Shown here one piece after another: positions 43,238 through 52,304 of a DNA stretch of 64,000 bases. The stretch's first letter is position 1; each line of letters opens with the position of its first letter. The notes below the pieces were generated by a model that did not search any database, was not told the origin of the DNA, and was given only the letters and a program-made list of their open reading frames with translations. Source of the stretch: CAVZVZ01 sp963778895 (GTDB lineage: Bacteria; Actinomycetota; Acidimicrobiia; Acidimicrobiales; Acidimicrobilacustridaceae); NCBI GenBank assembly GCA_963778895.1, contig CAVZVZ010000008.1:1-64000 (forward strand), given 5' to 3'. The position numbers were made by a program, and so were the translations under genes.

Positions 43238-44017
43238 ATGGCCGAAAGTGACGTGATCCAACTCGAACGACGCGACGACGGAGTCGCGGTCATCACGTTG
43301 AACAACCCCAAGGTCAACTCCTTGTCGACCTACCTCCTGCGCCGCTTGCGCACGACGATGTCGGAGCTGGAGAGCGACCTACCGGGCGCGGTGGTGATCA
43401 CGGGCGGCGACCGGATCTTCGCCGCCGGCGCCGATATCTCGGAGTTCAACGGACCCGACGAGGCGTACGAGATCGGTCTCGCGTTTCGCGACGCGTTCGA
43501 CGCGGTCGCCGCACTGCCACGCGTGACCATCGCCGCCATCACGGGCTACGCGCTCGGCGGCGGATGCGAGCTCGCGCTGGCCTGTGATCTTCGGATCGCG
43601 GCCGAGAACGTGAAGCTCGGTCAGCCGGAGGTGCTCCTCGGTATCGTGCCCGGGGGCGGGGGCACGCAGCGGCTCGCGCGGCTGATCGGTGCGAGCCGGG
43701 CCAAGGACCTGATCCTGAGCGGCCGCCAGGTGAAATCCGCCGAAGCGCTCCGGATCGGGCTGGTGGACGAGGTCGTGCCGGCCGATCAGCTCCTGGGTCG
43801 TGCCCTCGAACGGGCGGCCGAGTTCGCGGCCGGCGCAGTGGCCGCCCAGGGCCTGGCGAAGCGAGCGATCGACGAGGGGCTGGATCTCTCTCTCGAGGAC
43901 GGTCTCGGGCTGGAGCAGCGGGTGTTCGTCGACGTGTTCCACACGCAGGACAGTCGGATCGGGGTCGAGAGCTTCCGCGAGCACGGCCCTGGTAAGGCGA
44001 ATTTCACCGGTACCTGA
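43238..44017 (+). CDS. Enoyl-CoA hydratase
   Basis: A 259-residue crotonase with both classical catalytic Glu residues: E111 in ALGGGCELALACD and E131 in GQPEVLLGIVPGGGGTQRL. The oxyanion-hole segment FAAGADISEF is also intact. It hydrates 2-enoyl-CoA in beta-oxidation; the chain-length preference cannot be told. It stands alone between mscL and a rhomboid protease gene, with its own leaderless promoter. Confidence 0.9.
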   Translation: MAESDVIQLERRDDGVAVITLNNPKVNSLSTYLLRRLRTTMSELESDLPGAVVITGGDRIFAAGADISEFNGPDEAYEIGLAFRDAFDAVAALPRVTIAAITGYALGGGCELALACDLRIAAENVKLGQPEVLLGIVPGGGGTQRLARLIGASRAKDLILSGRQVKSAEALRIGLVDEVVPADQLLGRALERAAEFAAGAVAAQGLAKRAIDEGLDLSLEDGLGLEQRVFVDVFHTQDSRIGVESFREHGPGKANFTGT

Positions 44018-44065
44018 CGAGCTCGAAATGGCCTCTGCCTTCACCAGATTTTCGCGGCCGGCCGG

Positions 44066-44071
44066 TACGGT
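44066..44071 (+). promoter_or_regulatory. -10 box (TACGGT) for rhomboid gene
   Basis: TACGGT ends 9 nt before the ATG at 44081, leaving a leader of about 3 nt. Confidence 0.45.
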
Positions 44072-44080
44072 CAGCGGGCG

Positions 44081-44983
44081 ATGACCACCGAGCTCGTCAC
44101 CTGCTATCGCCACCACGACCGCCGCGCCGGCGTCACCTGCCAACGGTGCGGCCGGCCGATCTGCCCTTCGTGCATGGTGCAAGCATCGGTCGGGTTCCAC
44201 TGTCCCGAGTGCACCCATCAAGCGCGCGGGCAGACGCGGACGGCGAGCCAGCTGCTCCACCGGGTTCCCGTGGTCACGTACTCGCTGATCGCCCTCAACG
44301 TCGCCTTCTTCGTTGCCGCGCTCGCCACGGCCACCGACTTGAGTGGTGGTCGCGCGCTGTGGGAGCTGCCGACCGGTGGCGTGTCGGACTGGGGTCTGCT
44401 GCTCGGTCACTCGGTGCTGCCGTTCGACACGATCAACGGCGTAGCCAACGGCCAGTGGTGGCGGATCGTCACGGGCGGGTTCCTACATGCCGGCATCCTG
44501 CACATCGGCATGAACATGCTCGTGCTGTGGCTGCTCGGATCGCAGCTCGAAAAGGCGATCGGCCCGGTGCGGTTCGGGTGCCTCTACTTCGCCAGCCTCA
44601 TCGCCGGCGCGTTCGGCGTGTTGTTGGTCGACCCGACGGCTCCGACGGTCGGGGCATCGGGCGCCGTGTTCGGGATCATGGGTGCGGCAGTGATCTATCA
44701 GCGGTCGCGCGGTATCGACATCTGGCGTTCGGGTCTCGGCACGCTCATCGTGTTGAACCTCGGCATCACGTTCATCGTGCCGGGCATCTCGAAGGGCGGT
44801 CACGTCGGCGGACTGGTCGGTGGCGCGCTGGTCGGCGTGCTGATGTTCCAACTCGAGCGTGTGACGAAGTCGGTGGTGCCCGTCGTGTTCGCCACGTTGG
44901 GGTTGGCCGCGCTGTTCTTCGCCGGGTCCGTGTGGGCCGCGGATCAATGGCGTGATCCGGTTCTCGGCTTCTTGTCGTTCTGA
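44081..44983 (+). CDS. Rhomboid intramembrane serine protease with N-terminal zinc finger
   Basis: A 300-residue protein. The first about 48 residues form a B-box-like zinc finger (C8, H11/H12, C20-x2-C23, C28-x2-C31, H40, C41-x2-C44). The rest is a six-TM rhomboid protease that cleaves substrates within the membrane. The catalytic Ser is S193 in GASGAVFG and the His is H241 in GGHVGG. The N-x-x-H-x3-N-like segment HAGILHIGMNMLVLW carries the oxyanion residues. Actinobacterial rhomboids commonly have such a finger; its partner is unknown. A short -10 box supports ATG 44081. Confidence 0.9.
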   Translation: MTTELVTCYRHHDRRAGVTCQRCGRPICPSCMVQASVGFHCPECTHQARGQTRTASQLLHRVPVVTYSLIALNVAFFVAALATATDLSGGRALWELPTGGVSDWGLLLGHSVLPFDTINGVANGQWWRIVTGGFLHAGILHIGMNMLVLWLLGSQLEKAIGPVRFGCLYFASLIAGAFGVLLVDPTAPTVGASGAVFGIMGAAVIYQRSRGIDIWRSGLGTLIVLNLGITFIVPGISKGGHVGGLVGGALVGVLMFQLERVTKSVVPVVFATLGLAALFFAGSVWAADQWRDPVLGFLSF

Positions 44984-44989
44984 CCGCGG

Positions 44990-45427
44990 TCAGCCCTCGA
45001 CGATCTGCTTCAGGTTGCGGAGGTTGCGCTTCCAGATCACACGGAGCACCTCGGCGCCGAACACTCCGCCGAGAGAACCGCCGAGCCACCACGGGAACGT
45101 GAGCTGCTCGCGCCACGTGAACCGGGTGCGACCAGGACCGAGGGCGCGCAGGGTGAAGCGACCTTCACCCGACACCGCGCCGACGTGGCGCACGCCCATC
45201 GCACGACGCGGCTGCCATTCGATGACCTCCATGCGGTCGAGCATCGTGATCGGCCCGGCGCGCGTGTCGCACTCGAACGTTGTTCCCACTCCGCGACTGG
45301 TGTGCGAGGTGATGCGGATCGCGACGGCGTCCTCCATCCAACGAACGTGCGACTCGATGTCCTCGAGGGCACGCCAAACGCGCCGAGGTGATGCTTTGAT
45401 CACCGTGCTCACCCGAATCCTCGGCAC
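44990..45427 (-). CDS. SRPBCC-family protein (polyketide cyclase/START-like)
   Basis: A 145-residue hydrophobic-cavity protein. It has the typical opening RIRVSTVIKASPRRVWRALEDIESHVRWM, the middle strand motif TTFECDTRAGPITMLDRMEVIEW, and a C-terminal helix (GAEVLRVIWKRNLRNLKQIVE). These bind lipids or aromatic ligands; no ligand can be assigned. Of two adjacent GTG codons, 45427 is preferred because a TAGCAT -10 box (minus strand 45434-45439) ends exactly 6 nt upstream; GTG 45430 would leave only 3 nt. It is convergent with the rhomboid gene. Confidence 0.8.
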   Translation of the reverse strand: MPRIRVSTVIKASPRRVWRALEDIESHVRWMEDAVAIRITSHTSRGVGTTFECDTRAGPITMLDRMEVIEWQPRRAMGVRHVGAVSGEGRFTLRALGPGRTRFTWREQLTFPWWLGGSLGGVFGAEVLRVIWKRNLRNLKQIVEG

Positions 45428-45570
45428 CACGACATGCTAAACCCGCACGAAACCGGTGCTTGTAGACACAGGATGTGATGTCGTCGGCACCAATTGGCGA
45501 GGCCCGGCGCTAACATCTTTGCGACCGGGTGGCGTTCACCTCGAGCGAGGACGGGGAGGGCGACAACGAG

Positions 45571-46020
45571 ATGTCCAAGGTCGATCTGACGGCGTTGGCG
45601 TCACCGCTGCTCGCCGATGGCGAAGAAGTCGTCGCCGGCGTGCGCGTGAACTGGAACGGGATGGTGCCTCCGTCGAGCGTGCCCAACAGCTCGCTGTCGC
45701 TCGGTCTCGGGCCGGACCAGGCCGTGCCGGAGCCGGACCCCGATGTGCTCGTGATGTTCCCCTCCGCGAAACAGATGGCGCTCGTGCTCACCGGCGGACG
45801 GTTGCTCGCGTGGTCACTCGGCATCTCCGGCCGACCAAAGCAGTACCTCGGTGAGGTCGCCCTGTCGGCGATCGATCAGGTCGAAGCGGGGCAAGTGCAG
45901 TTCGGTTCGTTGATCCGCATCTCACTCAAGTCCGGAGCGACGGTCGATCTCGAAGCGATGCGGGGCGAGCGAGGCGAGGACTTCAGCGAGCAGCTCCACC
46001 ACCTGACAACGACCGGGTGA
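45571..46020 (+). CDS. Hypothetical protein, PH-like fold possible
   Basis: A 149-residue soluble protein. The second half alternates strands (MALVLTGGRLLAWSLGI, QYLGEVALSAIDQVEAGQVQFGSLIRISLKSGATVDLEAM) in the manner of bacterial PH-like domains, ending in a short helix. The family is not firmly recognised. ATG 45571 follows a GGGAGGG stretch; an in-frame GTG at 45529 near a TAACAT hexamer (45511-45516) is the alternative and would add 14 residues. Confidence 0.65.
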   Translation: MSKVDLTALASPLLADGEEVVAGVRVNWNGMVPPSSVPNSSLSLGLGPDQAVPEPDPDVLVMFPSAKQMALVLTGGRLLAWSLGISGRPKQYLGEVALSAIDQVEAGQVQFGSLIRISLKSGATVDLEAMRGERGEDFSEQLHHLTTTG

Positions 46021-46027
46021 TGGGGCC

Positions 46028-46765
46028 TCACGTTCGGCGGTAGACGGAAACGTGTGTGTCGCTGGTGTCGTCGAACGGTTCGTGGTGCCAGCCCGCGAAG
46101 CGCTGTTCGAACTCGAGGCCCACAGCCGCGGCGAGCTCGTCGATCTGGGCGGGGTGCAGATAGTGGAGGAACCAGGGGCGTAGGCGAATGCCCGACTCGC
46201 GTATCTCGATGTGCTGCCCCGTGATCGTCTGGTCGACGTGGTCGAGCCGCGACGCGGTCATCACCACACGATCGATCGTGATATCGCGAACGGCGACCCC
46301 CTGCACGGATTCGTCCTCGGGCCGCGGAACGAAGGCTTCGACCACCAACGCACCGCCGAGACTGAGGCTGCGGGCAACCGAGGCAAGGCACCGGTGTTGG
46401 CTTTCGAGGTCGGGCAGATTGAACAACGTGTTGTAGGCGACGAACGCGAGTGCGAACGCGCCGGGGGCGAACGGGAGCTGCCCCATGTCGGCCCGAGCAG
46501 CGAGAACCCGGCGATTGGAGCGGTCGTGGTCTACGAGCCGGCTCAGCATCGCGGCAGATGTGTCCACGCCGAACACGGCGCGGCCTCGCGCCGCGAGCGG
46601 CCGCGCCAACCGACCGGTACCGACGCCCAGCTCGAGCACGCGAGCGCCGTCCCGTAGTTCGTCGAGTAGATCAGCGACCGCCTCCGGGTCGTTCAAGCCG
46701 GGATACCACTCGTCGTAGACATCGGCGAAGGCGTCGCCGTAGGTCGCCGGTCGGTAGCCGTCCAT
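46028..46765 (-). CDS. Class I SAM-dependent methyltransferase
   Basis: A 245-residue methyltransferase with the Rossmann SAM motif ARVLELGVGTGRLARPLAARG, acidic VFGVDTSAAML, motif II LAFVAYNTLFNL and motif III LSLGGALVVEAF. The family resembles ubiquinone/menaquinone-type or small-molecule methyltransferases; the acceptor is unknown. ATG 46765 is used; an in-frame ATG at 46783 would add six residues. It is convergent with the preceding gene (7 bp apart). Confidence 0.85.
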   Translation of the reverse strand: MDGYRPATYGDAFADVYDEWYPGLNDPEAVADLLDELRDGARVLELGVGTGRLARPLAARGRAVFGVDTSAAMLSRLVDHDRSNRRVLAARADMGQLPFAPGAFALAFVAYNTLFNLPDLESQHRCLASVARSLSLGGALVVEAFVPRPEDESVQGVAVRDITIDRVVMTASRLDHVDQTITGQHIEIRESGIRLRPWFLHYLHPAQIDELAAAVGLEFEQRFAGWHHEPFDDTSDTHVSVYRRT

Positions 46766-46855
46766 CGGAGCAGTCTCTCGCATGCCACGACGGCCCCGGC
46801 GATGACCGCGTCGGCCATCGGCGAGCATCGCGACTCGGCGCGCCAGAATGGGCGC

Positions 46856-47779
46856 ATGGAGCACCACGACCGGGCATGGGTCGCGCCCGAGAGTGGGATC
46901 GATCCCCCGCCGACCGGCTCGACGGTCGTGCCGGCGCCGGCCGGTCCGGGCCCGCAGGCTGCCGGGGTACAGCCGCCTGCGCCGGTGGGACCGATGACGT
47001 TGTCGGATGTGCTCGACGGCTCGTACACGATCATCAAGCGGCGCCCCCGTGCCGTCATCGGTGCCGTCGCTGTCGTCATCGTGCCCGTGCAGGTGTTCTC
47101 GGTCTGGTTGCGCAGCGCGACCACTGTGCCGGGTGGACAGTCCTCCCCGTACGACACGCTGTTGACCCTGGGCTCGGGCGCCTCGTTGGGCGCAACGCTT
47201 CTCGTCGGAGCGGTGGCGTCGCTTTCGTTGTTCTTCGTGGGCGGCGTCATCTCGAGCTTCGTCGCCGCTTGGTATGCCGGACAGGACATCACGGGTGGCG
47301 AGGCCCTTCGGCGCAGCATCGGACGCATCGGACCGTTCCTCGTGGCGTGGGCCGTGCTGCTGCCGTTGAAGATCGTCAGCTATGCCCTGTGCATCGTTCC
47401 CCTGGCGGTGACGGTCACCTTCTTCGCCCTCACCGCTCCTGTCATCACGCTGGAACGCGTAGGACCGTTCGCCGGCATGAAACGTTCGGCACAACTGATC
47501 GCCCGGCGGTTCTGGCCCTCGCTCGGCATCATCTTGCTCGCGAGCCTCATCGAGACAGTCACGCAGTTCTCGCTGGCCGCCCTCCCGATGATCGCTTCCG
47601 CGCTCCTGCCGTCGCCCGCGGATTGGATGGTGTTGGCCGTCGGCGAGGCGGGCGCGGCGCTGGTGGCCACGACTGCACTCGTGGGCGTCAGTGTGTTGCT
47701 GTACATCGATCTGCGCTCTCGCACCGAAGGCCTCGATCTCGAGCTTCGGGCTGTCGACGCCTTCGGGACCTCGGGCTGA
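46856..47779 (+). CDS. Membrane protein, glycerophosphodiester-phosphodiesterase-type membrane domain
   Basis: A 307-residue protein with a Pro-rich cytosolic N-terminus (PPPTGSTVVPAPAGPGPQAAG). A LSDVLDGSYTIIKRRPRAVIGAVA segment follows, and then about six hydrophobic helices. The DGSYTIIKRRP-type opening is typical of actinobacterial membrane domains related to the GPDPase membrane region (DUF7544/DUF975-like). No catalytic domain is present. It starts the MoxR-DUF58 gene run: the next gene begins 6 bp after its end. Confidence 0.75.
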   Translation: MEHHDRAWVAPESGIDPPPTGSTVVPAPAGPGPQAAGVQPPAPVGPMTLSDVLDGSYTIIKRRPRAVIGAVAVVIVPVQVFSVWLRSATTVPGGQSSPYDTLLTLGSGASLGATLLVGAVASLSLFFVGGVISSFVAAWYAGQDITGGEALRRSIGRIGPFLVAWAVLLPLKIVSYALCIVPLAVTVTFFALTAPVITLERVGPFAGMKRSAQLIARRFWPSLGIILLASLIETVTQFSLAALPMIASALLPSPADWMVLAVGEAGAALVATTALVGVSVLLYIDLRSRTEGLDLELRAVDAFGTSG

Positions 47780-47784
47780 GCGCG

Positions 47785-48393
47785 TTGGGAACGTCGTACC
47801 CCCCGGCCGACGCGGCGCGGCAGCGCGCCAGCGAGATCCTGGCCCGGCCGGAGTACCAACCACCGGAGAAGAGCTGGCTGCAGCAAGCTCTCGGCTGGGT
47901 CAACGAAACGGCGCGCTCGTTCTTGAACAGCCTCTTGGCCGGGGGCGCGGCTTCGGTCATCTCATGGGTCGTGTTGGGCGGGCTCGTCGTAGTCGTCGGC
48001 GTACTCGTGGCCCGGGTGACGCGCACGGTGCAACGCGTGCCGGTCCACACGGTGGAATCGGCGGTGGCTCAACGGCGATCTCCCGTCGACTGGGAGCGCG
48101 ACGCGGTGCAGTTCGAGGCCGCAGGAGAGTGGAAGGACGGCCTGCGGTGCCGGTATCGAGCGTTGGTGGCGACGCTCATCGACCGCGACATGCTGCGCGA
48201 TGTCCCGGGCCGCACCGCAGGCGAGTTCCGGGTCGAGCTGGCCGCACATGCACCGGAGTCGGCGGCGGAGGCGTTCTCGGGTGCCTCGGAACTGTTCGAG
48301 CGAGCATGGTACGGCGACGTGCCCACGGGACCCGCCGAGAGCGAGCTGTTCCGGGCGCGAGCGGCCGAGGTACTCGGCCGGGTGCACGCATGA
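47785..48393 (+). CDS. DUF4129 domain membrane protein
   Basis: A 202-residue protein starting with TTG 47785 just after the preceding stop; no ATG or GTG fits. It has one TM segment (VISWVVLGGLVVVVGVLVARV) and a C-terminal DUF4129-like helical domain (WERDAVQFEAAGEWKDGLRCRYRALVATLIDRDML, then FERAWYGDVPTGPAE). DUF4129 proteins occur next to MoxR, DUF58 and transglutaminase-like genes and may work at the envelope. It overlaps the next gene by ATGA. Confidence 0.8.
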   Translation: MGTSYPPADAARQRASEILARPEYQPPEKSWLQQALGWVNETARSFLNSLLAGGAASVISWVVLGGLVVVVGVLVARVTRTVQRVPVHTVESAVAQRRSPVDWERDAVQFEAAGEWKDGLRCRYRALVATLIDRDMLRDVPGRTAGEFRVELAAHAPESAAEAFSGASELFERAWYGDVPTGPAESELFRARAAEVLGRVHA

Positions 48394-49517
48394 CCACCGC
48401 AGTGGGAGCCGGGCCCGGAGGGGCGACGCTTCGCCGGGCGCTTCCCTGGCTGCTCGTGATCGCGGGCCTGGCGGTCGTCGCGGTGGTGGCCGGCGCACCG
48501 AGCAACCCCGCCGGTGGAACGCTCGACCCCACCTCCACGAGCGAAACGGGCACCAAGGCGTTGGTAGAGCTGCTCGACAGCTTCGGCGCCTCGGTGGACA
48601 CCTCGGCGTCGGAGCCGAGCGACGACACCGACGTGGCCGTCCTCTTCGTCGACACCCTCGACGAGACCCATACGGATTCGCTCGATGCTTGGGTGCGGGC
48701 TGGGGGCACGCTCGTGGTGGCCGACCCCTTCAGCAGTTTGTCCCCTTCGGTCGACGGACCCATCGGAGCCTTCGGTGTCGCGCCGGCGTTGGACGCGCAG
48801 ACATGCGATATCGCGGCGTTGCAGGATGCGGCGCGCATCGACCCTGGCGCGTCGGTTCGCTACGACGTGGCCGAAGACCAGTCGTGTTTCGGTGACGGGT
48901 TGGTCGCCTACGTCGTTTCGCGAGCCGAAGGTGAGGGCCGGATCATCGCCGTCGGTGGAACCGACCTGTTCACGAACGCCCGCCTCGATCAGGCCGACAA
49001 CGCCGTGGTGGCCACCCGGTTGCTCGTACCCGACGCCGGCACGCACGTCGCCCTCTTGGCGCCCGGCTCCGGTGATGGATCGAGCGATCGGTCACTCACC
49101 GACGTGTTGAACCTGGGTGTGCGGTTGGCGCTGGCGCAGCTCTTCGTGAGCTTCCTGGTGTACGCGTGGTTCCGGGCGCGCCGATTGGGTCGACCGGTGA
49201 TCGAGAGCCAACCCGTCGAGATCGCCGGATCGGAACTGGTGCTTGCGGTCGGTCAGCTCCTCCAGCAGACGAAGCGTCCTCAACACGCGGCCTACCTGTT
49301 GCGTGTCGATGTGCGTCGCCGGCTCGCCGAGCGGCTCGGGCTGGCTCCCGATGTACCGATCGACGTGCTGGTCGACGCGGTCGTGGGGCGAACCGACGTC
49401 GAGCCGGAAAAGGTCTGGCAGGCGCTCGGCGACGGTCCGGTGGCCGACGACCACGCACTGCTCGAACTGGCCCAGAACTTGGAAGCCGTCCGCCAGGAGG
49501 TCCTGCATGGATACTGA
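48390..49517 (+). CDS. DUF4350 domain membrane protein
   Basis: A 375-residue protein with an N-terminal TM (LPWLLVIAGLAVVAVVAGA). An extracytoplasmic Rossmann-like DUF4350 domain follows (TSETGTKALVELLDSFGASVD, DAWVRAGGTLVVADPFSSL, IIAVGGTDLFTNARLDQADNA). A second TM (LALAQLFVSFLVYAWF) leads to a helical cytosolic tail. It is coupled to DUF4129 by ATGA and overlaps the MoxR gene by 11 bp, so the three form one translational unit. The function of the family is unknown. Confidence 0.85.
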   Translation: MTTAVGAGPGGATLRRALPWLLVIAGLAVVAVVAGAPSNPAGGTLDPTSTSETGTKALVELLDSFGASVDTSASEPSDDTDVAVLFVDTLDETHTDSLDAWVRAGGTLVVADPFSSLSPSVDGPIGAFGVAPALDAQTCDIAALQDAARIDPGASVRYDVAEDQSCFGDGLVAYVVSRAEGEGRIIAVGGTDLFTNARLDQADNAVVATRLLVPDAGTHVALLAPGSGDGSSDRSLTDVLNLGVRLALAQLFVSFLVYAWFRARRLGRPVIESQPVEIAGSELVLAVGQLLQQTKRPQHAAYLLRVDVRRRLAERLGLAPDVPIDVLVDAVVGRTDVEPEKVWQALGDGPVADDHALLELAQNLEAVRQEVLHGY

Positions 49518-50490
49518 TCCCGAACCCGCACCGCCGACCAGCTCCGACCCGAGGCAGCCGATCTTCGCGTTGCGCGAAGAGGTGGCCAAGGTCGTCGTCG
49601 GCCAGGAAGGCACGCTCAGCGGGGTGGTGGCGGCGTTGCTCGTTCGCGGCCACGTCCTGCTCGAGGGCGTGCCGGGTACGGCCAAGACGTTGCTCGTCAA
49701 AGCGGTGGCCGCTGCGCTCGACTTGGAATTCAAGCGCGTGCAGTTCACCCCTGACCTGATGCCGTCCGACGTCATCGGCCAGGTGATCTTCGAACCACGT
49801 GAGGGTTCGTTCCGCTTTCGCGAAGGACCGGTCTTCACGAATCTGTTGCTCGCCGACGAGATCAACCGAACTCCACCGAAGACGCAGGCCGCGTTGCTGG
49901 AGGCCATGGAGGAACGCCAGGTCTCGATCGAGGGTGTCACCCATCGTCTGCCGGAGCCGTTCGTCGTGGTCGCGACGCAGAACCCCGTTGAATACGAAGG
50001 CACGTACCCGTTGCCCGAAGCGCAGCTCGATCGGTTCCTCTTCAAGTTATTGGTCGGCTATCCGACTCAGGCACAGGAAGAGGAGGTGCTGGCCCGTCAC
50101 GACCAAGGGCTGGATCCCCACGACGTGACCGGTGCCGGAGTGCGCCCGGTTGCCACCGCCGCTGACCTCGCGGTGGCGCGTGACGCGATTCAAGGCATTC
50201 GGGTCGAGGAACCGGTGCGTGGTTACATCGTCTCGCTGGTCCGGGCCACCCGGGAGAGCCCGTCACTCGCGCTGGGCGTTTCGCCCCGCGGCGCCACTGG
50301 CCTGTTGCACGCGGCCAAGGCGTGGGCGTGGCTGGCCGGTCGCGATTTCGTCACTCCGGACGAAGTGAAGGCCGTGGTGAAACCGACGCTGCGCCACCGC
50401 GTCATGTTGCGCCCAGAAGTCGAGCTCGAGGGCGCCACTCCCGACGGCGTGCTCGACGGCATCCTCGCCTCCGTACCCGTGCCTCGCTGA
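49507..50490 (+). CDS. MoxR-family AAA+ ATPase
   Basis: A 327-residue MoxR ATPase, a chaperone-like AAA+ protein that acts on VWA/DUF58 partners. It has Walker A GVPGTAKT, Walker B NLLLADEINRTPPKTQAALLEAMEE, sensor 1 VVATQNPVEYEGTYPLPEAQLDRF, sensor 2 and the lid (SPRGATGLLHAAKAWAWLAGRD). The partner DUF58 gene follows 11 bp after its stop. Actinobacterial homologues form the same gene order. Confidence 0.92.
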   Translation: MDTDPEPAPPTSSDPRQPIFALREEVAKVVVGQEGTLSGVVAALLVRGHVLLEGVPGTAKTLLVKAVAAALDLEFKRVQFTPDLMPSDVIGQVIFEPREGSFRFREGPVFTNLLLADEINRTPPKTQAALLEAMEERQVSIEGVTHRLPEPFVVVATQNPVEYEGTYPLPEAQLDRFLFKLLVGYPTQAQEEEVLARHDQGLDPHDVTGAGVRPVATAADLAVARDAIQGIRVEEPVRGYIVSLVRATRESPSLALGVSPRGATGLLHAAKAWAWLAGRDFVTPDEVKAVVKPTLRHRVMLRPEVELEGATPDGVLDGILASVPVPR

Positions 50491-50501
50491 TTCGCGACCT
50501 C

Positions 50502-51800
50502 GTGCCGATCCCCACCCGTCGCTTGGCCGCCGTCGTGGCGCTGGCCTCGATCCTCATGGTGATCCTGGGCAGCGTGACCGGGTTCTGGCTCGTGAACCTG
50601 ACGCTCGTGGTCGTCGCGGTGGTCGATGCCACCCTGGCGCGGCCCCGACTCGTGCGCGTCGAGCGCGATCTACCTGAAGTGCTCTCGCTCGACACCAGAG
50701 GCGTGGTCACGTGGCGCATCCACAATCTCGCGGGCCGTCGCCAACATGTGGGTGTGGCCGACGAGTTGGCGCCCTCGTTGCACGCGGGCACCCGAAGGAT
50801 TCGCACCTGGGTCGGGGCATCGGCCGCGATCGAAGCATCCACCACGATCGGGCCGACGCGGCGCGGCAAGTTCACGTTCGGAACCGTGGTGGTGCGCGCC
50901 GATGGTCCACTCGGCCTGGCCGCACGGCAGGTCGCAGGCGACGTGCCCGGTGTGTTGCGCGTGTACCCGCCGTTCCGCTCCCGGGACGAGGCCGAGCTCC
51001 GGATCAATCGGGCCCGCATCCTCGAGGTGGGCCTCCGATCGGCCCAAGGTCGCGGCGGTGGCACCGAGTTCGATCAGCTTCGCGAGTACAGCGTCGACGA
51101 CGAGTTCCGCCGCATCGACTGGGCCGCGACGGCGCGCACTGACCGGGCGATCGTGCGTACGTATCGGGCCGAGCGGAACCAAACAGTGATCAGCCTGCTC
51201 GACAACGGTCGCGTGATGGCTGGGCTGGTCGACGGCGTGCCCCGCGTCGAGCATGCGATGGACGCGGTGATGATGCTGACGGCCGTGGCGACGAGGCTCG
51301 GCGATCGAGCGGGATTGGTGGCCTTCGATCGATCCGTGCGCGCCATCGTCCCGCCCGGTCAGACGCGTACCCATCTCGGGCTGGTGACCGAAGCCATGTA
51401 CGAGCTCGAGCCGGAGCTGTCCGAGAGCGACTACCGCGGCGCGTTCACCCAGACGTTGGCGCGCTTTCGCCGCCGCACGATGCTCGTGATCTTCACCGAC
51501 TTGGTCGAGCAGGCGGTGGGCGAGAGCCTGTTGCCCGCGTTGCCACTGATCGTCCGCAACCACGTCGTGGTCATCGCGACCGTGCAGGATCCCGAAGTCG
51601 TCCGGTGGGCCACTGCACCGGTGGAGACCGCCACTGAGGCCTACCGCCAAGCGGCCGCGGTGAGCGCGCTCGACGAACGACGCCGCACCGCGTCGCGCCT
51701 GCGCGGCATGGGCGCGACCGTGGTCGACGATGCGCCTGGTCGCATGGCGACGCGCTTGGCCGACGCATATCTGCGTGTGAAGGCCACTGGCACGCTCTGA
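50502..51800 (+). CDS. DUF58 domain protein (MoxR partner)
   Basis: A 432-residue protein with two N-terminal hydrophobic helices (RLAAVVALASILMVILGSV, VNLTLVVVAVVDATLA) and a long beta-rich region. The DUF58 signature follows (GTEFDQLREYSVDDEFRRIDWAATARTDRAIVRTY). A VWA-like module comes after it (VISLLDNGRVMAG, ERRTASRL region, MLVIFTDLVEQ with a degenerate MIDAS). GTG 50502 is taken because it begins right after the MoxR stop, ahead of the first TM helix. It probably works with MoxR in envelope or protein-complex assembly. Confidence 0.88.
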   Translation: MPIPTRRLAAVVALASILMVILGSVTGFWLVNLTLVVVAVVDATLARPRLVRVERDLPEVLSLDTRGVVTWRIHNLAGRRQHVGVADELAPSLHAGTRRIRTWVGASAAIEASTTIGPTRRGKFTFGTVVVRADGPLGLAARQVAGDVPGVLRVYPPFRSRDEAELRINRARILEVGLRSAQGRGGGTEFDQLREYSVDDEFRRIDWAATARTDRAIVRTYRAERNQTVISLLDNGRVMAGLVDGVPRVEHAMDAVMMLTAVATRLGDRAGLVAFDRSVRAIVPPGQTRTHLGLVTEAMYELEPELSESDYRGAFTQTLARFRRRTMLVIFTDLVEQAVGESLLPALPLIVRNHVVVIATVQDPEVVRWATAPVETATEAYRQAAAVSALDERRRTASRLRGMGATVVDDAPGRMATRLADAYLRVKATGTL

Positions 51801-51959
51801 CCTCGAACGGCGACGACTCTTCGAGCGTTTCGACACAAAGGCGCCACACAATCGTCACAGCGCACGCGTAACCCTGTCCACCGGGTCGACGTCCAATGCG
51901 TTGCTGGTCCGGGCAATGGTGCTCGCGACTGCACGGCACGTGGCCTAAAGGAGGCGTCC

Positions 51960-52295
51960 ATGTACCAGTTCGCTGTCATTGCTCTGCTCGCGCTCGCAAC
52001 CGTGAAGCTCGTCGACTTCATCGTCGACTTCGTACCATCGGACGATCGAGGTGTGATGCGTTCGCTGCTCACCTTTGTCGTCGCCATCGGCGGTGTGTGG
52101 GCGCTCGACTTCTCGATGTTCTCCGGTTGGGGCATCGAGTTGCGCAACGAGAACCTCGCGCTCGCCGCGACGGGTCTCGTCGTCGCGGGTCTCACGTCCG
52201 CATGGCGTGCGATCTTCCGTTACCTGACGCACGATTCGGCAACGGCCGACGAGACGCTGGGTGAGCACCGTCGGTCCCTACGCAACGTGGCGTAG
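51960..52295 (+). CDS. Small hypothetical membrane protein
   Basis: A 111-residue protein with three hydrophobic segments (FAVIALLALATVKLVDFIV, LLTFVVAIGGVWALDF, LALAATGLVVAGLTSAWRAIF) and a charged tail. ATG 51960 follows an AAAGGAGG ribosome site. The 159-bp gap before it holds no other gene; it reads as ordinary leader sequence. The family is not recognised. It ends just before a long perfect palindrome. Confidence 0.7.
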   Translation: MYQFAVIALLALATVKLVDFIVDFVPSDDRGVMRSLLTFVVAIGGVWALDFSMFSGWGIELRNENLALAATGLVVAGLTSAWRAIFRYLTHDSATADETLGEHRRSLRNVA

Positions 52296-52304
52296 GTCCT
52301 GGCG

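Noticed and set aside
46450..47770. Long plus-strand frame leading into the DUF4129 gene
   Set aside because: Upstream of 47776 it is out of frame with, and overlaps, the membrane protein gene at 46856-47779; only the part from TTG 47785 encodes DUF4129 sequence.
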